From NCBI GenBank assembly GCA_002083655.1, contig MSXR01000005.1, forward strand, positions 115,401-179,400: DNA of 64,000 bases, given 5' to 3'. Shown here one piece after another: positions 41,459 through 51,054 of this stretch. Below the pieces are notes generated by a model. That model was not told the DNA's origin and made no database searches. It saw nothing but the letters and a program-made list of their open reading frames with translations. The translations under genes and the position numbers were made by a program. Source of the DNA: Proteobacteria bacterium ST_bin14. Lineage in GTDB: Bacteria; Pseudomonadota; Alphaproteobacteria; Sphingomonadales; Sphingomonadaceae. How positions within the stretch are numbered: position 1 is the first letter of the stretch; every line of letters starts with the position of its first letter.

Positions 41459-44365
41459 TCAGAACAATAGTTTACGCAACGTCAGCCGCACCGAACGCCC
41501 CAGCGGATCAAGATAGGCCGGTTGATAGCTGATTGGCGTCACGCCGGTTGAATCGGTAACGCGCTGGCGTTCATTGAACAGATTATCGACCGAAACCACA
41601 ATGCGCACGCCGCGTGCCCAGGGGTTTTTCTTCACCAGATCAAGCCGCTGCCCCAGATCGGCGAACAGCCGAAAATTGACGGTCGCCAATGAGGAGAAAT
41701 TGAGCGTGTCAGGGGTGGCCGGGGTGCCGCCCACCACGGTGGTTGCGGTGCGATAATTGGCCGAAAAACGCAGGCCGATGCCGTTATTGTTATAGCCCGC
41801 CTGCGCCTCCAGCTCGTGCCGGGACTGGCCACCGCCATTGCCGATCGTATCGCCGTTCAGCAAATCGAGCGTCGGGCCCGCAGCACCGATCTGCACCTGG
41901 TTGGTGAAATGAATGGTGTCATACAGCGCAAATTGCAGGCGACCACCGGCCTGCGCCGCGCCACCGCCGCCGCCAAAGCCGCCCCGACCCCCGCCGCCGC
42001 CACCGCCGAACCCACCACCACCCGGCGCGCCACCCGGCGCGCCGCCGGGCGCACCACCGGTTGGGCGCCCGCCACCGCCAAAACCGCCAAAGCCACCCTG
42101 TCCAGCCGTCTGGCCGAACACGCTGCCACGCGGTGGGGTTAGGCCGATGAACGGATTGGGGCCTTTGCCTGCGCGAAAAGCCTCAATCTGCTTTTGGATT
42201 TTCGATTTGATCGGCGTGGAAAAGTTAAATCCAACCCGTAATTCTGATCGGCTGGTTTGCGAAAAATTGATTGGACGCCGATTGATTTGCAGCAATCGCC
42301 CGCCGTCATCGCGCACGAACCGGCCGTCGAATGCAGCGGCGATTGCGGCCGTCGTACTCGGGAAACCAGCGATCGCATCATTGGTGCGGCTGTCGACATA
42401 GCTGGCGGTAAAATCGAAATCGGTCGATTTGATCGGCTTCAGCGTCAGCCCCAGCCTTTTTGTCAGCCGATTTTCGCGCCGCAGCCCCGGATTGCCGCCC
42501 GATCTAACCGTCACCAGCGCATTTTCGCCGCGCACAAAATCAAACGCCACCGTGTTGGGCGTGGTGATCTCGGGATTGCCCAGCTGTTGCGGCGTGGGTG
42601 CCACGTCCTGATCAGTGACCGAGCCGATGATCCGCACCGCTTCAATTGGCGACCAGTTCACGCCATAACCCAACGTGCGCAACGTGCCGAAATCCGACAA
42701 CCGATCATAGGCGATGTTGAAATTGGCGGACAAATTGCCAACCGGTGCCAGAAATCCGCGTGACCGGCTGGTCAGCGGCACATCGATATTGGCCTGACCG
42801 TTGACGATGTCACGCGACACCGGGCCGGGTTGCGTGATGCCGCCGCGAACGGAAGTGCTGCTGAAATCAATCGTATCGCCGCCCACACGCAGGCTTGCCG
42901 AAATGCCGCCCGCAGGCAGCGTCAACAAGGTGCCGTTGACCAGCACATCCAGCTCAACCCGGCTGGTGGTCGACATGGCCCGCGTGGCCGGCAGCACGTC
43001 AAAAGCCGCCACCGACAGCGGACCAAAGGGATTGGTGCCCGGATCATTAGCGCGCAACCGTGCCTGAAACCGGCTGGCATCGATTCCGGTGTCGGTCAGC
43101 GTTTCATTGTCCACCCGATCATAATTGCTGATGACCGACCATTGCCATTTGCCGACAGTGCCATTCAGCGTCACGCCGAGATGCCCGGTGATCGCCGAAT
43201 TGCCCTGGCCGAGCGGCTGAAACCCGTCCAGCAGGCCACGGTTGACAACAACGTCGCGCGAAAACGGCGAAAACGGATTGCCGCCGGGCAGCACCACGTT
43301 CAGCCCGGCCAGCCCCAGGCGGCTGCGGCTGTCAGTCGCGTTCAGCTGCGCGTTGATCGTCGCGCCGACATCACCGAACACTGTTGTTGCATAGGTGCCC
43401 GTCGCCCCAAAGTTGCGCGTCGCGGGCAATAAGGTGCGAAATGGGGTGGGATCAGTCACATTGGCGATGTTCGCGGTTGCTGCAAAATCATTCAGCGTCG
43501 CCGGTTGTGCGGCGGCGATGCCGGGCACCCCCGCGACCGTGACGCGTGATGCAGCACGTGCGCTCAACACCGGATCAATCTCACTGCCGGGCCCGCCCGT
43601 GCCGATAACATTGCCCCCCGCTGCAAACAAATTGGGCTGGAACTGAATGTTGCGTTCGGCTTCGGTCAACGCGGAACGCTCAAAATAATCGACGTGAAAA
43701 TTGATCCGCCTGCCCTGCGTGATCTTCAAAATGTCAAATCTGCCACCCTGCGCCGCGCTGCCGCCCGCGGTGGCCGCGTTGCCCTCTGCCTCCAGCGTCA
43801 CCGAGCGGAAGCGCGGGCGCAGCACGAAATTGATCACGCGCTGATCAGCGCGGTAGCCATATTTTAGCGCAACTTCTTCGGGCAGGATGTCTACCCGCAG
43901 GATCGCCTCGGTTGGCAGATCGCGAATTTCGCCAAAGCCGGAAATGCGTTTGCCGTTCAGCAACACCACCGGCGCTCCGCCACTGCCGCGCCCGCTCCGC
44001 GTTTGTGGGGAGAGTTCGGCAAGGAGATCAGCCACCGAGCTGACGCCGTAGGATCGAATGTCTGCAGGGCTAAGCTGTTGGTCGGGGGGAATATCGCCAA
44101 TCACCGCGCCGGGCGGGCGCGCACCACGCACAACAATCTCGCCTTCGCCTTCGTCATCGGCAGGTTGGGCTGGCGCAGCAGGCCGGGGGGCACCAGGCTG
44201 GCGTGCAGGCCTGGTCGCGGGGCCAGAAGTTTGGGCAGATGTTGGGCCAGCAGTTGGGCCAGCGACTGGACCAGCAACGGGGCCAACCCCCGGCGACGAC
44301 TGGGCCTGAAGCGCGACCGGGCAGGTGGTGAGGAGCAGCATTGCGGCAATTCGAGAGATACGCAT
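41459..44365 (-). CDS. TonB-dependent outer-membrane receptor with Gly-rich loop
   Basis: A 968-residue receptor. The ATG at 44365 gives a signal peptide (about 20 residues, ending ALQA); the longest frame starts at a TTG. Next come a PGVGPVAGPVAGPTAGP-type low-complexity stretch, an acidic DDEGEGEIVVRGA lead into the plug, and the plug domain with VLLNGKRISGFGEIRDLPTEAILRVDILPEEVALKYGY. The barrel ends in VRLTLRKLLF with the aromatic terminal residue needed for membrane insertion. Residues about 750-815 are an unusual Gly/Phe/Ala/Pro-rich insertion (GGAPGGAPGGAPGGGGFGG). The ligand is unknown; the plug type is common in sphingomonads and not obviously siderophore-specific. It is divergent from the RND operon. 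Confidence 0.9.
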   Translation of the reverse strand: MRISRIAAMLLLTTCPVALQAQSSPGVGPVAGPVAGPTAGPTSAQTSGPATRPARQPGAPRPAAPAQPADDEGEGEIVVRGARPPGAVIGDIPPDQQLSPADIRSYGVSSVADLLAELSPQTRSGRGSGGAPVVLLNGKRISGFGEIRDLPTEAILRVDILPEEVALKYGYRADQRVINFVLRPRFRSVTLEAEGNAATAGGSAAQGGRFDILKITQGRRINFHVDYFERSALTEAERNIQFQPNLFAAGGNVIGTGGPGSEIDPVLSARAASRVTVAGVPGIAAAQPATLNDFAATANIANVTDPTPFRTLLPATRNFGATGTYATTVFGDVGATINAQLNATDSRSRLGLAGLNVVLPGGNPFSPFSRDVVVNRGLLDGFQPLGQGNSAITGHLGVTLNGTVGKWQWSVISNYDRVDNETLTDTGIDASRFQARLRANDPGTNPFGPLSVAAFDVLPATRAMSTTSRVELDVLVNGTLLTLPAGGISASLRVGGDTIDFSSTSVRGGITQPGPVSRDIVNGQANIDVPLTSRSRGFLAPVGNLSANFNIAYDRLSDFGTLRTLGYGVNWSPIEAVRIIGSVTDQDVAPTPQQLGNPEITTPNTVAFDFVRGENALVTVRSGGNPGLRRENRLTKRLGLTLKPIKSTDFDFTASYVDSRTNDAIAGFPSTTAAIAAAFDGRFVRDDGGRLLQINRRPINFSQTSRSELRVGFNFSTPIKSKIQKQIEAFRAGKGPNPFIGLTPPRGSVFGQTAGQGGFGGFGGGGRPTGGAPGGAPGGAPGGGGFGGGGGGGRGGFGGGGGAAQAGGRLQFALYDTIHFTNQVQIGAAGPTLDLLNGDTIGNGGGQSRHELEAQAGYNNNGIGLRFSANYRTATTVVGGTPATPDTLNFSSLATVNFRLFADLGQRLDLVKKNPWARGVRIVVSVDNLFNERQRVTDSTGVTPISYQPAYLDPLGRSVRLTLRKLLF
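42020..42055. repeat. 12-bp tandem repeat in the receptor gene
   Basis: ACCCGGCGCGCC occurs twice in tandem (42020-42031 and 42032-42043) and is followed by the diverged unit GCCGGGCGCACC (42044-42055). They encode the GGAP repeat of the Gly-rich loop. The in-frame period allows expansion or contraction. Confidence 0.85.
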
Positions 44366-44656
44366 CGGGTCCAATCGTAATGAGCCAAAAATGGGCAGAT
44401 TCAGCGCGCCTTATCAGCCATGTGTCGCAAAACTGTGTCGGTTTATGCCGCGATAATGAAAACAGTAATCGTCAATCGGGCCACCAATCACGCCCGCATC
44501 TGGCTGCACCGCGCCACCGGATCAAGCTGCCGATAGGGCGGTATTGAATTCAGTTGCATTTTGCGATCTTGGTTGCGACCAAGGAACCACGAACAGCCTG
44601 TTTCGTTAAAATCGCTGGAACTTTCACCGCAGGCCATCGGGCCGCAATCGGGGCCG

Positions 44657-45865
44657 ATGATGCAAGCTGCCTTTTTCACCAATCGTGCCCGCCTGATCGT
44701 GCTGTCCCTTGCGATGGGCTTGGGATTGGCAGGATGCGGATCAGGGGACGCGGCAAAGGGTGGCAAGGGCCCCGGCGGCGGCACGCCCGAAGTTGGCTAT
44801 ATCGTGGCCCAGCCGGGTGCCGTACCCGTCATCGCCAATCTAAGCGGCCGCACCAGCGCCTATCAGACGGCAGAGGTTCGCCCTCAGATATCCGGAATCA
44901 TCCGGCGGCGGATGTTCACCGAAGGCAGTTATGTTCGGGCCGGGCAAACATTATACGAAGTCGATCCCAGCCTATACCGCGCCGCCGGGGATGAAGCGCG
45001 CGCCAATTTGATGAGCGCCCAGGCCAATGCAGAGGCCGCGCGCATCAAGGCCGAGCGCTTCAAGCCGCTGGCGGAGATGCAGGCCGTCAGCGCACAGGAA
45101 TATACCGATGCGCTCGCCCAGTCGCGCCAGGCGCAGGCGGCGATTGCGCAATCGCGCGCGCAACTGGCCACCGCGCAAATCAATCTGCGCTTCACCCGCG
45201 TCCCCGCCCCGATCAGCGGGCGGATTGGCCGATCATTGTTCACGCAGGGTGCGTTGGTGACCACCAATCAGGCAGAGCCGCTGGCCGTCATTCAAAAACT
45301 CGATCCGATCTTTGTCGACATTCAGCAATCAAGCGCTGATCTGCTGGTGTTACGCAAGGCACTCGCGCAGGGCGATGCCGCCCCGACAACGGCCAACGTG
45401 CAGTTGAAGCTCGAGGATGGCAGCGATTATGGCTATAGCGGCACAGTTGAATTTACCGAGGTAACGGTTGATCCGGCCACCGGCACCGTCACGCTGCGGG
45501 CCCGCTTTCCCAATCCGCAAAATCTGTTGCTGCCCGGCATGTTCGTGCGCACCGTGTTTGCGCAGGCCATATCGACCACCGCCTTCCTGGTGCCCCAGCG
45601 CGGGCTAGCGCGCGATCCGCGCGGCAACGCGACGGTGTTGCTGGTCGATCCTGGCAATAAGGTGATCCAGCGCAAGGTAACCGCCGAACGCACGCAGGGC
45701 GCCGACTGGGTCGTCACCGCCGGGCTTTCCGCCGGGGATAAGGTGATTGTCGAGGGCACGGTGAGAGCCAAATTGGGAAGTGAGGTAAAGCCCGTCCCCG
45801 CCGGTTCGCCACAGCGGATCGCGGCACCAAAGAGCGGCAAATCGCCCGCCGGTCCGGCGCGCTGA
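44657..45865 (+). CDS. RND efflux periplasmic adaptor (AcrA/MexA-like lipoprotein)
   Basis: A 402-residue lipoprotein adaptor. The start at 44657 gives the lipid-attachment signal LIVLSLAMGLGLAGCGSG. The lipoyl half motif VRPQISGIIRRRMFTEGSYVRAGQTLYEVDPSLYRAA, an Ala/Gln-rich helical hairpin and the return half RVPAPISGRIGRSLFTQGALVT are all present, followed by the beta-barrel and membrane-proximal domains. It links the RND pump (next gene, 7 bp downstream) to the outer-membrane channel. No regulator gene is adjacent; the operon is divergent from the TonB receptor over about 290 bp. Confidence 0.93.
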   Translation: MMQAAFFTNRARLIVLSLAMGLGLAGCGSGDAAKGGKGPGGGTPEVGYIVAQPGAVPVIANLSGRTSAYQTAEVRPQISGIIRRRMFTEGSYVRAGQTLYEVDPSLYRAAGDEARANLMSAQANAEAARIKAERFKPLAEMQAVSAQEYTDALAQSRQAQAAIAQSRAQLATAQINLRFTRVPAPISGRIGRSLFTQGALVTTNQAEPLAVIQKLDPIFVDIQQSSADLLVLRKALAQGDAAPTTANVQLKLEDGSDYGYSGTVEFTEVTVDPATGTVTLRARFPNPQNLLLPGMFVRTVFAQAISTTAFLVPQRGLARDPRGNATVLLVDPGNKVIQRKVTAERTQGADWVVTAGLSAGDKVIVEGTVRAKLGSEVKPVPAGSPQRIAAPKSGKSPAGPAR

Positions 45866-45872
45866 GCGGGCA

Positions 45873-48800
45873 ATGATATCGCGCATCTTCATTGACCGGC
45901 CGATTTTTGCCTGGGTGATCTCGATCATCATCATGCTGGCGGGCGTCGGCGCAATCCTGACGCTGCCAAAAGAGCAATATCCCGATGTTGCCCCGCCCCA
46001 GGTCAATATTCGCGCCACCTACCCCGGCGCGTCGGCCGAAACGCTGGAAAACAGCGTTACCCAGATCATTGAGCAACAGCTGACCGGCATCGACGGGCTG
46101 CTGTATTTCAGCTCAAGCTCCAGCTCTCGCGGGTCGGTGAACATTTCAGCGACATTCGAAAAGGGCATCGACCCGGATATCGCGCAGGTGCAGGTGCAAA
46201 ACAAAGTGCAGCAGGCCATTTCGCGCCTGCCGCAACAGGTGCAGCAGCAGGGGCTGACGGTTACCAAGTCAAACCCCGATTTCCTGATGATCTTCGCGAT
46301 TTACGATACCACCGATACGCGCACCAACCAGGACGTTTCGGACTATCTGGTGTCCAATGTGCAGGATCGGATCGCGCGGTTGCAGGGCGTTGGTGATACC
46401 AATGTGTTCGGCGCACAATATGCGATGCGTATCTGGCTGAACCCCGAACGGCTGGCGGCTTTCTCGCTGGTGCCGGGCGATATCATCGCGGCAGTGCAAG
46501 CGCAGAACAGTGAGATTGCAGCAGGCGAAATCGGCGGGCAGCCAATGCCTGACACCCAGATGCTGAACGCCACCGTCACCGCACAATCACGCCTGCGCAC
46601 GGCGGAACAGTTCAAGAATATCGTCATTAAAACGACGCGTGACGGATCAACGGTGCGGCTGGCGGATGTTGCCCGCGTTGAGCTGGGCGCGGAAAATTAC
46701 GGCGTGCGCAGCCGCATCAACGGGCATCCGGGTGCCGGCTTTGCCGTGTCGCTTGCGCCCGGTGCCGATGCCCTGAAAACCGCCGAATTGGTGAAGGCAG
46801 AGGTGGCCGCCGCGACCAAATCAATGTCGGCTGACTTTGCCGTCGCCTATCCGTCGGACGCGACATTGTTCATCAAACTGTCCGTTGATGAGGTCGTCAA
46901 GACGCTGATCGAGGCGATCATCTTGGTCGTGATCGTGATGTTCGTTTTCCTGCAAAACTGGCGCGCGACGTTGATCCCCACGATTGCCGTGCCGGTTGTG
47001 CTGCTGGGCACATTTGCGGTGTTTGCCGTCGCCGGTTTTTCGATCAACACGATGACGCTGTTCGGGCTGGTGCTCGCCATCGGCCTGCTGGTCGATGACG
47101 CGATTGTCGTCGTCGAAAATGTCGAGCGGCTGATGGACGAAAACCCTGAAATGACCCCGCGTGAGGCGACCATCAAATCGATGGACGAAATCACCGTCGC
47201 GCTGATCGCGATTGCGCTGGTGCTGTCGGCGGTGTTCCTGCCGATGGCGTTTTTCGGGGGATCGACGGGCGTCATCTATCGCCAGTTTTCGGTCACGATC
47301 GTCTCCGCCATGGTCCTTTCCGTGGTCGTCGCGCTGGTGCTGACACCGGCGCTGACCGCAACGATGTTGAAGCACCGGGGCGAGGCAAAGCCGGTCGGCT
47401 GGTTTGCCCAGCGCACCGAACGCGCGCGCAGCTGGTTCAACACCGGTTTTGCGCGAATGACCGATAATTACGCCGCATCGGTGGAAAAGGTGGTCGATCG
47501 CAAATGGCTGTTCCTGCTGATTTATGCAGGCGTCGTCGCGCTGCTGATCGGCCTGTTCGTTCGGCTGCCCACCGGGTTTCTGCCGACCGAGGATCAGGGC
47601 GGCGCACAGTTGCAGATCACCCTGCCGCCCGGCGCAACGGCGGGTCGCACCGCGGAAATCCAGCAAGCGGTGGAGAAATATTTCCTAACCGATGAAAAGG
47701 CCAATCTGCGCGCGATGTTGACCGTGGCGGGCAGCGGCGGCGGCGGCACTTCCGGTGGTCAGAACCAGGGGCGCGGCTTTATCGCGTTCAAGGATTGGTC
47801 CGAACGGCACGGCGCTGCGAACAGCGCCGACGGCATCACCAAGCGCGCCGCCGCCGCCTTTGCCGGGTTTCGCGATGCGCGCGTTAATGTGACGGTGCCG
47901 GGCGCCATCCGCGGGCTGGGCCAGTCCAACGGCTTTACGATGCAGTTGCAAAATACCGGCGGCATGAGCCGCGAGCAATTTCGCGCGGTACGGGAGAAAA
48001 TTCTGGCGGAGGCACTCGCCGATCCCGCGCTGGCGCAGGTGCGGTTGAGCGATCTTGACGATCAGCCGACACTTGCCATCGATATCGACCAGCAGAAACT
48101 GCAGGTGATGGGGCTGAGCCAGACCGATGTGAACAACACGCTGTCGACCGCCTGGGGCGGGCGATATGTGAATGATTTCAACGATCGCGGCCGGGTGAAG
48201 CGGGTATATGTGCAGGGCGATGCCCCCTATCGCGCCGCACCAGAGGATTTGTCGCAATGGTTTGTGCGCACATCAGACGGATCGATGGTCCCGTTTTCGT
48301 CCTTTGCGCATGTATCATGGTCAACCGCGCCGCCATCGCTGGCGCGGTTCATGGGCATTCCTTCGGTTGAGTTTCAGGGCCAGGCCGCGCCGGGACGCAG
48401 TTCTGGCGAGGCGATGGACAAAATAGCCGCGCTGGCCGCCAAGTATCCCGGCACGTCGGTTGCCTGGTCAGGGCTTTCCTACCAGGAGCGATTGTCGTCC
48501 GGGCAGGCACCGATCCTGTACGGCCTGTCATTGCTCGTGGTGTTTTTGTGCCTTGCCGCGTTGTATGAAAGCTGGACGATCCCGGTCGCCGTGCTGCTGG
48601 TGATCCCGCTTGGCCTGGTCGGCGCGATCTTTGCGGTTACGCTACGCGGGTTACAGAATGACGTGTATCTGCAAATCGGCCTGCTAACGACGATGGGCCT
48701 TGCCGCCAAAAACGCCATCCTGATGATCGAATTTGCCGAACAGGCCGAAAAACAGGGCAAGCGCGTGATTGTGGCGGCGGTGGAAGCGGCGCGGCTGCGG

Positions 48801-49046
48801 TTGCGGCCGATTTTGATGACCAGCCTGGCGTTTATTTTTGGCGTGCTGCCGCTGGCGATTTCCACCGGCGCGGGCGCAAACAGCCGCATCGCCATTGGCA
48901 CATCGGTGATCGGCGGCATGCTGACAGCGACGGTGCTGGCGGTGTTCTATATCCCGCTGTTCTTCGTGCTGGTCCGCCGCACCACCCGCGACACGCTGAA
49001 GCGTTTTCACCACGAACCAACCCTGCCAGAGGCGAGCGCCCCATGA
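45873..49046 (+). CDS. RND multidrug efflux permease (AcrB/MexB-like)
   Basis: A 1057-residue HAE1-type pump. It starts MISRIFIDRPIFAWVISIIIMLAGVGAILTLPKEQYPDVAPP. The proton-relay Asp pair lies near residue 406 (GLLVDDAIVVVENVERLM), and the fourth-to-sixth segment motif FLPMAFFGGSTGVIYRQFSVTIVSAM and the C-terminal relay GLAAKNAILMIEFAEQ are present. It exports drugs, dyes or endogenous hydrophobics by proton antiport in a trimer. It is the middle gene of the adaptor-pump-channel operon; the channel gene's ATG overlaps its stop as ATGA. Confidence 0.96.
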   Translation: MISRIFIDRPIFAWVISIIIMLAGVGAILTLPKEQYPDVAPPQVNIRATYPGASAETLENSVTQIIEQQLTGIDGLLYFSSSSSSRGSVNISATFEKGIDPDIAQVQVQNKVQQAISRLPQQVQQQGLTVTKSNPDFLMIFAIYDTTDTRTNQDVSDYLVSNVQDRIARLQGVGDTNVFGAQYAMRIWLNPERLAAFSLVPGDIIAAVQAQNSEIAAGEIGGQPMPDTQMLNATVTAQSRLRTAEQFKNIVIKTTRDGSTVRLADVARVELGAENYGVRSRINGHPGAGFAVSLAPGADALKTAELVKAEVAAATKSMSADFAVAYPSDATLFIKLSVDEVVKTLIEAIILVVIVMFVFLQNWRATLIPTIAVPVVLLGTFAVFAVAGFSINTMTLFGLVLAIGLLVDDAIVVVENVERLMDENPEMTPREATIKSMDEITVALIAIALVLSAVFLPMAFFGGSTGVIYRQFSVTIVSAMVLSVVVALVLTPALTATMLKHRGEAKPVGWFAQRTERARSWFNTGFARMTDNYAASVEKVVDRKWLFLLIYAGVVALLIGLFVRLPTGFLPTEDQGGAQLQITLPPGATAGRTAEIQQAVEKYFLTDEKANLRAMLTVAGSGGGGTSGGQNQGRGFIAFKDWSERHGAANSADGITKRAAAAFAGFRDARVNVTVPGAIRGLGQSNGFTMQLQNTGGMSREQFRAVREKILAEALADPALAQVRLSDLDDQPTLAIDIDQQKLQVMGLSQTDVNNTLSTAWGGRYVNDFNDRGRVKRVYVQGDAPYRAAPEDLSQWFVRTSDGSMVPFSSFAHVSWSTAPPSLARFMGIPSVEFQGQAAPGRSSGEAMDKIAALAAKYPGTSVAWSGLSYQERLSSGQAPILYGLSLLVVFLCLAALYESWTIPVAVLLVIPLGLVGAIFAVTLRGLQNDVYLQIGLLTTMGLAAKNAILMIEFAEQAEKQGKRVIVAAVEAARLRLRPILMTSLAFIFGVLPLAISTGAGANSRIAIGTSVIGGMLTATVLAVFYIPLFFVLVRRTTRDTLKRFHHEPTLPEASAP

Positions 49047-50500
49047 CCCGCGCATTTGCCCCCGCTACTGCGCTGATTGCCCTGAGTGCCTGCTCGATGG
49101 TGCCCGCAGATGTGCGGCCCGCTTTGCCGGTGCCGTCTGCTTTCCCAACCGGCGCGGCTTATGGCGAGCCGGGCGATGCGGCGCTGCCCGTGCTTGGCTA
49201 CCGCGATGTGTTTCGCGATGCGCGGCTTCAGTCGATTGTCGAACAGGCGCTTGTCAACAACCGCGATTTGCGGATCGCCGCCGCCAATATCGAAACTGCG
49301 CGCGCGCAATTTCGTGCCCAGCGCGCCGAACAGCTACCGCTGGTCAACACCAACAACACCGCCAGCTTTGCCGATGCGGGCACGGGCCGCACCAACAATG
49401 GCGGTGCGCCGGTGCAGGGCGGGCAGCGCACCAATTTGAACGTCGGGCTGGGCGTAACCCAGTTTGAAATCGATCTGTTCGGGCGGCTCGCCGCGCTGAC
49501 CCGGGCGGATCAGGCACGCTATTTCGCCAGCGATGTGGGCGCACGCGCCACGCGGCTGGCGCTGATCGGTGATATTGCTGCGGCCTGGCTGCAATATGCC
49601 GCCGACAAAAGCCTGCTGATGATTGCCGATGAAACGCTGGCCAATGCCAGTGCCAGCGTCCGGCTAACCCGCGCCCGGCTCGATGGCGGAATCGCGGCGC
49701 GCACCGATGTCGCGCAGGCCGAGACGGTGCTTGCCATGGCGCAATCGGATCGCGCGGTTCAACTAACGGCATTGGCGCAGGATGTGAACGCGCTGCAATT
49801 ACTGGTCGGCGCGCCGGTTGATGACGCACTGCTGCCCACCGCCATCGCAGAGGCAGCCGCCAGCATCGGCGATGCGCCTGCTGCGCTGGAAACCAGCATC
49901 CTGCTGCGCCGCCCCGATGTGGTGCAGGCCGAATATCAACTGCGCGCCGCCAATGCCGAAGTGGGCGCGGCGCGCGCCGCCCTGTTTCCCCGGCTATCGC
50001 TGACGACGCTGGCGGGGCTGGCCTCAAACGGGCTGTCGCAGTTGTTTACGACCCGCGCGTTCAATTACACCGCGACACCAACGGTCAGCTATCCGCTATT
50101 TGCAGGCGGGCGTAACAAGGCAGCGCTGGCGGGCGCGCGGGCACAATTCGATGTCGCCGTCGCAAGCTATGAACGCGCCATCCAGATCGCGTTTCGCGAA
50201 GTCGCCGATGCGCTGGCCCGGCGCGGCACCATCGACGATCAGCTTGGTGCGCAAACCCGGCTGGTGGCGGCTACGCGCGACAGTTTCACCCTCAGCGAAG
50301 CGCGCTATCGCGGCGGGGTGGACAGTTTTCTTGCCAATCTTGATGCCCAGCGCAGCCTGTATCAGGCGCAAAGATCGCTGACGCAAACCCAGTTGGTGGC
50401 GGCAACCAACCGCGTCACACTGTACCGCACGCTTGGCGGCGACGCGCTGGTCGATGCGGCGCGCGACGGGCCCGTTGTGGCGAGCCCGACCAAGCCCTAG
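49043..50500 (+). CDS. RND outer-membrane channel lipoprotein (OprM/NodT-like)
   Basis: A 485-residue outer-membrane efflux protein. The short signal ends in LIALSACSM with a lipidated Cys. Two efflux repeats are visible: LVNNRDLRIAAANIETARAQFRAQRAEQLP in the first and LLRRPDVVQAEYQLRAANAEVGAARAALFPRLSLT in the second, with SYPLFAGGRNKAAL near the end. It completes the tripartite RND pump. The window therefore holds two separate channel genes, one per pump type (the other is in the EmrAB operon). Confidence 0.94.
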   Translation: MTRAFAPATALIALSACSMVPADVRPALPVPSAFPTGAAYGEPGDAALPVLGYRDVFRDARLQSIVEQALVNNRDLRIAAANIETARAQFRAQRAEQLPLVNTNNTASFADAGTGRTNNGGAPVQGGQRTNLNVGLGVTQFEIDLFGRLAALTRADQARYFASDVGARATRLALIGDIAAAWLQYAADKSLLMIADETLANASASVRLTRARLDGGIAARTDVAQAETVLAMAQSDRAVQLTALAQDVNALQLLVGAPVDDALLPTAIAEAAASIGDAPAALETSILLRRPDVVQAEYQLRAANAEVGAARAALFPRLSLTTLAGLASNGLSQLFTTRAFNYTATPTVSYPLFAGGRNKAALAGARAQFDVAVASYERAIQIAFREVADALARRGTIDDQLGAQTRLVAATRDSFTLSEARYRGGVDSFLANLDAQRSLYQAQRSLTQTQLVAATNRVTLYRTLGGDALVDAARDGPVVASPTKP

Positions 50501-50532
50501 ACTGCTGCCTTCGGGCGGTGGAGGGGTCGGCA

Positions 50533-50946
50533 ATGTGGCGGCGCGTGGCAGGCTATGGCGCGTTTCTGGCAGCGGGTACGTTTGCGCTGCAATGGCTCGA
50601 TTATCAGGCCGCCGTGCGGACGCGGATCGGCGATGTCTACCTTTTGCTGGTGGCGATGCTCTTTCTCGCGCTCGGCATCTTTGTCGGCGCGCGCGCGCTT
50701 CGTCAACCAGCGCCATTGCCGTTCGACGGCAATCCGAAAGCGATTGAAGCGCTGAAGATTTCACCACGCGAGCTGGCCGTGCTGCACGAACTCGCGGCGG
50801 GCAAATCGAACAAGCAGATCGCGCAGGCGCTGCAGGTCTCGCCCAATACGGTCAAAACGCACATCGCGCGGCTGTTCGAAAAACTCGAGGCGCAGCGCCG
50901 CACCGATGCGATCAACCGCGCGCGCATGTTGGGGATCGTGCCGTGA
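50533..50946 (+). CDS. membrane-anchored LuxR-type HTH regulator
   Basis: A 137-residue protein with two N-terminal membrane segments (about residues 5-20 and 34-52, DVYLLLVAMLFLALGIFVGARAL) and a C-terminal LuxR/GerE helix-turn-helix (LKISPRELAVLHELAAGKSNKQIAQALQVSPNTVKTHIARLFEKLEAQRRTDAINRARMLG). There is no receiver or autoinducer domain. The ATG at 50533 is supported by GGAGGGG. It lies between the RND operon and a DUF4199 gene; a membrane sensor-regulator acting with the DUF4199 protein is a plausible but unproven role. Confidence 0.85.
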   Translation: MWRRVAGYGAFLAAGTFALQWLDYQAAVRTRIGDVYLLLVAMLFLALGIFVGARALRQPAPLPFDGNPKAIEALKISPRELAVLHELAAGKSNKQIAQALQVSPNTVKTHIARLFEKLEAQRRTDAINRARMLGIVP

Positions 50947-51054
50947 AATATTGCGGGTGATGGACGCCCAATCACCCTTTCGGGCGATTGCCTGACGAGC
51001 AGGGCGGGTTGATGACGCGGGCGTTTCAACACGAACCAAAACGGGGAGGCACAA

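Noticed and set aside
44374..44656. possible regulatory RNA in the receptor/RND intergenic region
   Set aside because: No conserved structure or terminator was found; it is most simply the two divergent promoters.
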